Assembly (NCBI GenBank): GCA_041748075.1
Contig: JBGTDX010000153.1
Span: forward strand, 1 to 5,807
Source: JBGSYJ01 sp041748075
GTDB lineage: Bacteria; Acidobacteriota; Thermoanaerobaculia; Gp7-AA8
Direction: 5' to 3'
Length of the DNA: 5,807 nt
The position numbers and the translations under genes were made by a program. Below the pieces are notes generated by a model that was not told where the DNA came from, searched no databases, and was given only the letters and a program-made list of their open reading frames with translations. Shown here piece after piece: positions 1 to 4,455 of this stretch (the stretch's first letter is position 1; the number at the start of each line of letters is the position of its first letter).

Positions 1-148
1 TCAGCCCTACGGGTTGCAGGCGGCGCACCGACATCTGCTTCGCCCTCGCTCCTCAGCGATGCCCCACATCGCCTGCGTCGCGACGGCTCGCATCTGGCAG
101 CGCGACGCCTGCAACGCCACTAGCGATTTCACCGTTACAGGCCACTAG
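1..148. repeat. Structured, repeat-like segment (possible MITE or REP-type element), cut by window edge
   Basis: This stretch has no convincing gene but is dense with symmetry. A 10-base perfect inverted repeat (GTTGCAGGCG at 13-22, CGCCTGCAAC at 106-115) can close a long stem that continues imperfectly inward (24-26 with 102-104). Inside lie a 6-base hairpin (GCGATG 56-61, CATCGC 67-72, loop CCCCA) and a 10-base palindrome CGTCGCGACG at 76-85. On the minus strand the right edge begins CTAGTGGC (148-141), and CTAGTGGC recurs at 123-116. CTAG is a target of some IS630/Tc1-type elements, so a non-autonomous element derived from such a transposon is one option; that is inference. The right border coincides with the stop codon of the small acidic gene. 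The left end is outside the window, so terminal repeats and target duplication cannot be tested. A structured RNA downstream of the small gene is the alternative. Confidence 0.45.
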
Positions 149-270
149 TCCCGGGGAATGTGAAACGGCACTTCATCCTCGGGCGGCGGTTTGAGCTCGA
201 TCTCAACTGGCTCGGCTCGACTCTCATCTTCCTCCCGCGTCGTTTCCGGCGAGACTGATTCAATCGGCAT
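145..270 (-). CDS. Small acidic protein of unknown function, 41 aa
   Basis: I do not recognise this gene. It starts ATG at 270-268 and stops TAG at 147-145. The product is 41 residues, very rich in Glu, Asp and Pro, with no Cys, no hydrophobic segment and no signal peptide; it opens MPIESVSPET and ends VPFHIPRD. It should be soluble, cytoplasmic and probably disordered. The main support is a strong Shine-Dalgarno sequence GGGAGGAG (282-275) ending four bases before the ATG, with GGAGG six bases from it, plus a clean 87-base gap in front that carries a palindromic site at 315-336. The codons use G/C third positions less strictly than the neighbours. It is the last gene of the minus-strand series here, and its stop codon sits inside the CTAG border of the repeat-like segment to its left, so its natural C-terminus could have been set by insertion of that element. 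A chance ORF remains possible. Confidence 0.5.
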   Translation of the reverse strand: MPIESVSPETTREEDESRAEPVEIELKPPPEDEVPFHIPRD

Positions 271-274
271 GAGT

Positions 275-282
275 CTCCTCCC
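275..282 (-). promoter_or_regulatory. Shine-Dalgarno of the 41-aa gene
   Basis: Read on the minus strand this is GGGAGGAG, a near-perfect match to the anti-Shine-Dalgarno sequence, with its GGAGG core six bases before the ATG at 270-268. It is the main reason to accept the small downstream frame as a gene. Confidence 0.6.
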
Positions 283-314
283 GTTGGACCAGCTTATCGC
301 TCGAAGACGTGCCG

Positions 315-336
315 TGTCGTGACATGGGTCACGACA
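315..336. promoter_or_regulatory. Perfect 9-base inverted repeat; candidate CRP/FNR-family operator
   Basis: TGTCGTGAC (315-323) and GTCACGACA (328-336) are perfect inverted repeats with a 4-base spacer. Embedded in them is CGTGA-N6-TCACG (318-333), which has the GTGA-N6-TCAC core typical of CRP-type dimer sites. It lies 22 bases past the stop of the second membrane gene and 45-66 bases before the ATG of the 41-aa gene, a normal place for an operator or activator site. The same core with the same spacing occurs upstream of korA at 4165-4180. The hairpin could instead act at the end of the membrane-gene transcript, but no U-run follows on the minus strand, which argues against an intrinsic terminator. 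Confidence 0.5.
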
Positions 337-357
337 TCCTGTGCCGGATCGCGGGCC

Positions 358-783
358 TTACCAGTGCTGCGAGAGGTCGACCGGGTTGGATTCAACCTTC
401 GATTCGAATCCGAATGCGAGAGTGATCAGGGCTATGACGATGTATGCCACCGCAGTCCAGATCGACCGCGTCGGCGCGGACGCCGCCATTGTCGTCATCT
501 GCTGGCTGTACTGGTAGAAGATGAAGCCACCCATGCCGAAAAAGTAGCCGCAGTTTACCCATGTCGCAAGCTTCGGCCCTGCGAAGGCGAGGAAGATGCC
601 TGCGAGAAGCACGACGGGCTCCCAGATCAGAAGGGGCGCACCGGTCCCGGCGTTGCCACCGAACCAGATGTTCACGGTCGGATTCTCGGCCTTGAATGCC
701 GGAATGAGCTGTCTGAGCTGCCAGACAAGCCAGTACCCGTTGGCTGCCATGACCCAGAGGATGCGCAGATGTCGGAGGTTCAA
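358..783 (-). CDS. Small multi-pass membrane protein, 141 aa, TTG start
   Basis: I do not recognise this family. Hydrophobic segments at about residues 8-24, 50-68, 73-91 and 108-126 predict three or four membrane spans, followed by a charged tail ending VDLSQHW. A Gly-rich stretch (41-49, FGGNAGTGA) precedes the second span, and GYFFGMGGFIFYQYSQQ (79-95) is aromatic-rich. The start chosen is TTG at 783-781, with AAGGA at 792-788 four bases upstream; an ATG at 750-748 (residue 12) would give 130 aa but has only a weak ribosome site and would cut into the first hydrophobic segment. The frame is the same as that of the upstream membrane gene, whose TAG stop lies only nine bases before the TTG, so translation is probably coupled. 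The stop is TAA at 360-358. A role as partner of the upstream membrane protein is inference from this spacing alone. Confidence 0.75.
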   Translation of the reverse strand: MNLRHLRILWVMAANGYWLVWQLRQLIPAFKAENPTVNIWFGGNAGTGAPLLIWEPVVLLAGIFLAFAGPKLATWVNCGYFFGMGGFIFYQYSQQMTTMAASAPTRSIWTAVAYIVIALITLAFGFESKVESNPVDLSQHW

Positions 784-787
784 CTGG

Positions 788-792
788 TCCTT
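788..792 (-). promoter_or_regulatory. Ribosome site that favours the TTG start of the 141-aa gene
   Basis: AAGGA on the minus strand abuts the TAG stop of the upstream gene (795-793) and precedes TTG 783-781 by four bases. The spacing is a little short, but it is a better match than anything before the alternative ATG at 750-748. Its position next to the stop suggests re-initiation by ribosomes finishing the upstream frame. Confidence 0.4.
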
Positions 793-1353
793 CTATGACG
801 GCCAAAGCCAGCCAAAAACGCCCGCCGTGAGCAGCGCGTAGATCAGGCCATCGAACGTCTCTTTGAGAGTCTGGCTCCAGGCGCGGCGGTACCAGATCGA
901 GATCTGCCACAGCGCCACCGTGTACGCGATGAACGCAGTCGTTCCGGCGAAACGGAAAACCTCGAGATATTCTGTGCCGGGGCCGAGGGCACGGCCGGCT
1001 ACGTACGCCGCAAAGTACGAAACGACCAGGATGTAGACGAACCAGAGGGTGAGTTGTTTACCCATGGTGACCGGGCCGTTGGGTATTACGGTCACCAGAA
1101 GCACCGGTCCCTTCTTCATTCTCTCGGTGTACTCGGCGGATTTCATCTCCGCCATGTCCTTCGCTCTCGGCAGCATGTAATCGCCGGGCGGTATGTTCAA
1201 CGGCCGCAGCGCGTCAGCGACTACGTCTTCCTGCGACAATCCGGGATAGTCACTCTCATGCCAGAGCGGAGCCATGTGGATGATCGAGCTGGCGATGAAT
1301 ACGAACACCGCCGAGATGAGGATGGGGAGCCAAAGCGCGGTCAATGGTGTCAT
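793..1353 (-). CDS. Conserved multi-pass membrane protein of unknown function, 186 aa
   Basis: The protein has a hydrophobic N-terminal segment (residues 7-26), a long polar region (about 27-98) and three more spans (about 101-120, 134-153, 166-184). Distinct features are SSIIHMAPLWHESDYPGL (22-39), the NIPPGDYMLPR motif (53-63), GPVLLVTVIPNGP (82-94), and the C-terminal DGLIYALLTAGVFGWLWP (168-185). From memory, proteins of this length with these motifs occur as uncharacterised proteins in Acidobacteriota and related groups, and they end at the same Trp-rich tail, so this gene looks complete; I cannot confirm that by search. The start is ATG at 1353-1351 with GAGTGAGG (1368-1361) seven bases upstream, a modest ribosome site. 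A TAGACT hexamer (1396-1391, minus strand) about 38 bases before the ATG is a weak -10 candidate with no good -35 partner. The stop is TAG at 795-793, nine bases before the next gene. Its function cannot be stated. Confidence 0.85.
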   Translation of the reverse strand: MTPLTALWLPILISAVFVFIASSIIHMAPLWHESDYPGLSQEDVVADALRPLNIPPGDYMLPRAKDMAEMKSAEYTERMKKGPVLLVTVIPNGPVTMGKQLTLWFVYILVVSYFAAYVAGRALGPGTEYLEVFRFAGTTAFIAYTVALWQISIWYRRAWSQTLKETFDGLIYALLTAGVFGWLWPS

Positions 1354-1433
1354 GACGAAGCCTCACTCTCTTTTTGTCTGGAGGGACGCTAGTCTACGCT
1401 TTTTACAGGGTCGAATGCAGCCGCGCGTACTTC

Positions 1434-1453
1434 CTCCCCGTTCACACGGGGAG
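1434..1453. repeat. REP-like palindrome after korB
   Basis: CTCCCCGT (1434-1441) and ACGGGGAG (1446-1453) form a perfect 8-base-pair stem with a TCAC loop. It lies 27 bases beyond the korB stop codon. No T-run follows on the minus strand (the flank reads GAAGTACG), so it does not look like a classical intrinsic terminator. Short CTCCCC/GGGGAG palindromes of this kind occur as dispersed intergenic elements in many GC-rich genomes; they can stabilise the 3' end of the mRNA upstream or attenuate readthrough. If it does so here, it separates korAB from the membrane pair. Confidence 0.5.
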
Positions 1454-1480
1454 AGGGAGGGGGGACGACGCGCCGCGGCT

Positions 1481-2350
1481 TCAGACTGCCGGCGAAAACG
1501 TCTGGAGAATTGCTTCGAGCGACGGAGGAGGCGCGTCGCTGAGCGCCTTGAGCCGGATCTGTTCGACTTCGTCGAGAAGCGACGGGCGTGCGTGTTCGTA
1601 CAGAACGCCTACGGTAACAATCGACGGATCCTCCCTCGTAAAGCGGAGGGCTGCTTCGTGGTTGCCGCGCTCGTGATCCTCGGGGATGGGCCGCACTTTC
1701 GCGCGCAGCTCTTTCGTCTGATCGTCGCCCCGCCACGTGACGCACGGCGAGATCACATTGAGAAATGCGAAGCCATGATGGGTCATTGCATTCTTCAGGA
1801 GCTCGGTGGTTCCCTTTACATCGCCGGAAAATGCCCGGCCGACCCATGTTGCTCCGAGCGAGATCGCGAATGCGCAGGGATCGATCGATTCCTCGGGGTT
1901 GCCGTACGTCGTCGATTTCGTGCGATCGCCGATCGGAGTCGTCGGAGCCGCCTGCCCCTTGGTGAGTCCGTAAATCTCGTTGTCCATCATCACGTACGCG
2001 ATGTCGACGTTGCGGCGCGCAGCGTGGATGAAGTGATTTCCGCCGATTGCGAGGCCGTCTCCGTCGCCGCCGACCGCGATGACATGCAGAGCCGGCGCGG
2101 CCATCTTCACGCCCGTGGCAATCGGCAGCGCCCGGCCGTGCAGCGAATTGAAGCCGTAGGTGTCGACGTAACCCGGAAGCCGGGATGAGCAGCCGATCCC
2201 GGAGATGAGCACCGTCTCGTGCGGTTCGTACTGAAGCTCCGCCAGCGCACGGTAGACCGAGTTGAGCACGGCAAAGTCGCCGCAGCCAGGACACCAGACT
2301 GGTTTGAGATCCGATTTGTAGTCCAGTGGAGCGTAGGGTGTGCAGGTCAT
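1481..2350 (-). CDS. korB: 2-oxoacid:ferredoxin oxidoreductase, beta subunit (TPP- and [4Fe-4S]-binding)
   Basis: This is the catalytic thiamine-diphosphate subunit of the KorAB enzyme, which with KorA oxidises a 2-oxoacid (probably 2-oxoglutarate) and CoA to the acyl-CoA and CO2 and passes electrons to ferredoxin. WCPGCGDF (19-26) supplies two probable [4Fe-4S] cysteines, C20 and C23; GIGCSSR (51-57) gives C54 and SPCVTW (201-206) gives C203, the four-cysteine pattern of the family. The TPP/Mg site is GDGDGLAIGGNH (95-106) together with DNEIYGLTKGQ (123-133). HGRALPIATG (71-80) is also typical. The length of 289 aa fits the short two-subunit type. The start ATG (2350-2348) overlaps the korA stop as ATGA, and GAGGAGG (2364-2358) lies seven bases before it. 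The substrate is assigned from family resemblance; pyruvate or another 2-oxoacid cannot be fully excluded. No ferredoxin gene is adjacent. Confidence 0.95.
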   Translation of the reverse strand: MTCTPYAPLDYKSDLKPVWCPGCGDFAVLNSVYRALAELQYEPHETVLISGIGCSSRLPGYVDTYGFNSLHGRALPIATGVKMAAPALHVIAVGGDGDGLAIGGNHFIHAARRNVDIAYVMMDNEIYGLTKGQAAPTTPIGDRTKSTTYGNPEESIDPCAFAISLGATWVGRAFSGDVKGTTELLKNAMTHHGFAFLNVISPCVTWRGDDQTKELRAKVRPIPEDHERGNHEAALRFTREDPSIVTVGVLYEHARPSLLDEVEQIRLKALSDAPPPSLEAILQTFSPAV

Positions 2351-4095
2351 GAAAAGGCCTCCTCGATCTCAGACACGACTGCGGGCAACCGTCGCTGCAG
2401 TTCTTCGGTGATCTCGGTCGCGGTGAACGCCTTACCACCGGAGCGGCAATAGACGCTGGTACTTTGACGCGGGAGATCGACCTGCGATCTTAGGTACTGG
2501 TGGAATTGTGCGGAGTGCGACATCTCGATCACCACGATCGCATCGCACTCATCGATGAAACTCTGAAGATCGCGGCTCGGAAGCGGAGCGAGCATCTGCG
2601 GTGCGAACACCGCGATCTGCTCCTGTTGCCCGAATCGTTCGATCGCTTCACGAACCGGTCCGGTGGTCGATCCCCAGCAGATCACGCCGAGCCTCGGGGT
2701 GGCGGAGCCGAATCGCTGAAACAGTGGATAACGGGTAGCGATCGTTTCGAGCTTCCTGTAGCGCTTGTCGTTCATCTTCTGATGGACGACGAATGACGCA
2801 TTCGGGCGACCCTGTTCGTCATGCTCGAGACCATTGGTCTGATACATTCCGTCGGGCATCGACGGAAAAGCCATCGGTGATACGCCGTCCTCCGTATGTC
2901 GATAACGGCGATATTCGACGAGGTCGTCAGGCGTAGGCAGCAGACGATCGAGCACCTGGTGCTTCAGTGAGCTAGCATTGATCGTCGAGCGGCTCTGGGC
3001 GATCGACTGATCGGAAAGAACGATCACAGGGACCTGGAACTCTTCGGCGATGTTGAACGCATCAACGGTCGCGTGGAACGACTCTTCCACGTCGGAGCAG
3101 GCGATGACGACCCGCGGCGTGTCGCCATGACTCGCGAAGAGGGCATGCAGCAGATCTGACTGTTCGCTCTTCGTCGGGATTCCTGTAGACGGGCCACCGC
3201 GCTGGACATTCACGATGACCGCAGGAATCTCAGCGATCGAGGCGAGTCCCACCATCTCGGCCATTAGCGACAATCCCGGTCCGGACGTCGCCGTCATCGA
3301 CTTCACACCGGCGAATGACCCGCCGATGACAGCTCCGATCGCGGCGAGCTCGTCCTCAGTCTGCAGAGTCGATCCGCCAACCTTCGGAAGCCATTCGTTG
3401 AGGAAATGCAGAATCTCGGAGGATGGTGTGATTGGGTATCCGGCGAAGAAGCGGCAGCCTGCGTGCAGGGCGCCGAATGCAGACGCTTCGTTGCCCGACA
3501 TCAGAAGGTACGGGGTCGAGGACACGTAAGTCAGCGTGCCGTCGATCTTCGAGGACAGCGCCTCGGCTTCCGCTACGCCGCGGTCGAAGGCTTTGAGGTT
3601 GGCCTCGGCGACCACTGCTTTCTTCCTGCCGAAACGGCGGGCCACGGCGGCGCGCGCGGCATCGAGCGGAAGATGGAACAGCGTTGCGACCAGTGCGAGT
3701 GCGAAGACGTTCTTAGACGCAGGAGAGCCGCACTCTTTCGCGATGTCGTTGAACGCGATCTCGAAGATGCGGCGATTCATCAGTTCAGGAGGCACTGCGT
3801 CACCGGGCTCGCAAAGGACGATCGCATTCTCCGCGAGCACGATCTCGTTCTGAAAGCGGGCAAAATCGGCCCAGTGGAATACGACGAGGACGTCGACGCT
3901 GTCCGACTGCGCGAAGACCGGCGTCGCGCTGACACGGACGACAGCCGAGGCCTCACCGCCGCGAATCTGCGGTCCATAGGCCTCGGTCTTCATCACGTGA
4001 AGGCCCTGGCTGGCGCACGCCGAGGCGATGATGTCGCCCGCGGCCACCGATCCGTCGCCGCCGGCGCCTACAAAGGCAAATGTGAGCTCATTCAT
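2347..4095 (-). CDS. korA: 2-oxoacid:ferredoxin oxidoreductase, fused gamma-alpha subunit
   Basis: KorA partners KorB in the CoA-dependent, ferredoxin-linked oxidation of 2-oxoglutarate to succinyl-CoA, which can also run in reverse as a carboxylation. The N-terminal gamma domain (about 5-180) shows GAGGDGS (10-16) and EAYGPQIRGGEAS (38-50). The alpha pyrimidine-type domain (about 200-360) shows YPITPSSE (220-227), TEDE (246-249), TSGPG (270-274), QRGGPSTGIPTKSEQSDL (298-315) and SHGD (322-325). The linker carries TEDGVSP (401-407) and GLEHDEQG (422-429), typical of KorA. The C-terminal domain shows WGSTTGP (474-480). The length of 582 aa is normal for the fusion. ATG at 4095-4093 follows GGAGGA (4107-4102) by six bases. 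The stop overlaps the korB start. A candidate CRP/FNR-like site lies 70-85 bases 5' of the ATG. Mycobacterial KorAB is a known two-subunit relative that works in aerobes without KorC/KorD. Confidence 0.95.
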   Translation of the reverse strand: MNELTFAFVGAGGDGSVAAGDIIASACASQGLHVMKTEAYGPQIRGGEASAVVRVSATPVFAQSDSVDVLVVFHWADFARFQNEIVLAENAIVLCEPGDAVPPELMNRRIFEIAFNDIAKECGSPASKNVFALALVATLFHLPLDAARAAVARRFGRKKAVVAEANLKAFDRGVAEAEALSSKIDGTLTYVSSTPYLLMSGNEASAFGALHAGCRFFAGYPITPSSEILHFLNEWLPKVGGSTLQTEDELAAIGAVIGGSFAGVKSMTATSGPGLSLMAEMVGLASIAEIPAVIVNVQRGGPSTGIPTKSEQSDLLHALFASHGDTPRVVIACSDVEESFHATVDAFNIAEEFQVPVIVLSDQSIAQSRSTINASSLKHQVLDRLLPTPDDLVEYRRYRHTEDGVSPMAFPSMPDGMYQTNGLEHDEQGRPNASFVVHQKMNDKRYRKLETIATRYPLFQRFGSATPRLGVICWGSTTGPVREAIERFGQQEQIAVFAPQMLAPLPSRDLQSFIDECDAIVVIEMSHSAQFHQYLRSQVDLPRQSTSVYCRSGGKAFTATEITEELQRRLPAVVSEIEEAFS

Positions 4096-4153
4096 GAAAA
4101 ATCCTCCGGCGACAAGGGTCGTCGATCAAGCATCGCGGCACGGATGTCTGGTG

Positions 4154-4180
4154 TCACGGAGGGGCGTGATGGGGGTCACG
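4154..4180. promoter_or_regulatory. Candidate CRP/FNR-type operator 5' of korA
   Basis: Three half-sites alternate in orientation at an exact 11-base period: TCACG (4154-4158), CGTGA (4165-4169) and TCACG (4176-4180), each separated by six bases. The right-hand pair is CGTGA-N6-TCACG (4165-4180), the same core and spacing as at 318-333; the two 16-base sites agree at 13 positions. It lies 59-85 bases before the korA ATG. GTGA-N6-TCAC is the core recognised by CRP-family dimers, so a regulator of that family sensing redox, nitrogen oxides or a cyclic nucleotide is a reasonable guess. No clear -10/-35 pair was found, so activator or repressor cannot be decided. Confidence 0.4.
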
Positions 4181-4193
4181 GGGGGGTGGGGGG
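4161..4193 (+). other. Four-run G tract, possible G-quadruplex upstream of korA
   Basis: The plus strand has four G runs of 4, 5, 7 and 6 bases (4161-4164, 4171-4175, 4180-4186, 4188-4193) with loops of 6, 4 and 1 bases, meeting the usual sequence pattern for a G-quadruplex. It is on the strand that serves as template for korA and overlaps the candidate operator. Folding is not shown; the tract may simply be simple-sequence drift next to the heptamer repeats. Confidence 0.35.
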
Positions 4194-4375
4194 AGTAGTC
4201 AGTAGTCAGTAGCCAGTAGCCAGTAGCCAGTAGCCAGGAGTCAGTAGCCAGGAGTCAGTAGCCCGCCCGCCCTTCGTGACGAGAATTTGCTCTCACATTG
4301 TCAGGAGACGTACGTATGCAGGAGGAACCGTATCAGCCGAAGGGGAGGCGGGCTACTGACTTCTGACTCCTGACT
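4194..4375. repeat. Heptamer tandem array with inverted partner array; mobile-looking intergenic element
   Basis: Ten heptamers run without a break from 4194 to 4263: AGTAGTC twice, AGTAGCC four times, then AGGAGTC, AGTAGCC, AGGAGTC, AGTAGCC. After a unique core, three inverted heptamers follow at 4353-4373 (CTACTGA, CTTCTGA, CTCCTGA). The arms 4239-4276 and 4338-4375 pair over 38 positions with only four mismatches and one G-T, including 15 perfect bases (4253-4267 with 4347-4361) and a 7-base CCCTTCG/CGAAGGG inner stem. The 61-base loop holds a ribosome site and ATG. This arrangement looks like a repetitive element with inverted ends rather than a promoter. It has no spacers, so it is not CRISPR. 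No target duplication is obvious. It separates the kinase gene from korAB. Confidence 0.75.
4316..4366 (+). CDS. 16-codon ORF inside the repeat element; possible 5' remnant of a gene
   Basis: ATG at 4316-4318 is preceded by AGGAG (4303-4307) at eight bases, an excellent ribosome site, the only one seen on the plus strand. The frame encodes MQEEPYQPKGRRATDF and stops at TGA 4364-4366 within the inverted heptamers. The peptide is polar and basic in its second half. Its last third is made of repeat sequence, which suggests either a tiny peptide carried by the element or the truncated start of a gene whose body was lost. The family is not recognised. Confidence 0.25.
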   Translation: MQEEPYQPKGRRATDF

Positions 4376-4432
4376 GAATCCCTTCCACGAGATACACTTC
4401 CCTCATGCGTAGCTCGGATGAGACGTGCTGCC

Positions 4433-4455
4433 GCACTGCGAAGCTGAGGCAGTGC
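4433..4455 (-). terminator. Hairpin directly after the kinase stop codon
   Basis: GCACTGC (4433-4439) and GCAGTGC (4449-4455) form a perfect 7-base stem with a 9-base loop, starting at the base next to the TAG stop (4458-4456) of the kinase gene. Its position suits a 3'-end structure. There is no U-run after it on the minus strand, so it would be a non-canonical terminator or a stabilising hairpin only. Confidence 0.35.

Noticed and set aside
1..120. A 38-codon minus-strand frame starting GTG at 120-118
   Set aside because: It has no ribosome site, is Arg/Cys/Ala-rich and lies wholly in the structured repeat-like segment.
315..336. Palindrome as an intrinsic terminator of the membrane genes
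   Set aside because: No T-run follows on the minus strand, and its core is shared with the site before korA, which has no gene end nearby in that direction.
793..795. TAG between the two membrane frames as a nonsense mutation in one gene
   Set aside because: The first protein ends at the Trp-rich tail I expect for its family, and the second has its own ribosome site, so two genes is the simpler reading.
319..798. Plus-strand frame of 159 codons opposite the 141-aa membrane gene
   Set aside because: It starts inside the 315-336 palindrome, has no ribosome site and is polar nonsense, while the minus strand gives coherent membrane spans.
1391..1396. TAGACT as the -10 of a promoter for the membrane pair
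   Set aside because: No -35 element at proper spacing could be found; mentioned only as a weak candidate.
1274..2188. Long plus-strand frame of 304 codons opposite korB
   Set aside because: It is Arg-rich with no recognisable motif and lies opposite strong KorB motifs; it is a GC-driven shadow.
1389..2438. Minus-strand frame of 349 codons overlapping korB
   Set aside because: It is Arg/Ser/Pro-rich and in a different frame from the unmistakable KorB protein.
3406..4212. Plus-strand frame of 268 codons opposite korA
   Set aside because: It has low-complexity composition, no ribosome site and runs into the G-rich tract; the minus strand is clearly korA.
4194..4263. Heptamer array as a CRISPR array
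   Set aside because: The units are seven bases and contiguous with no spacers, and no cas gene is present.
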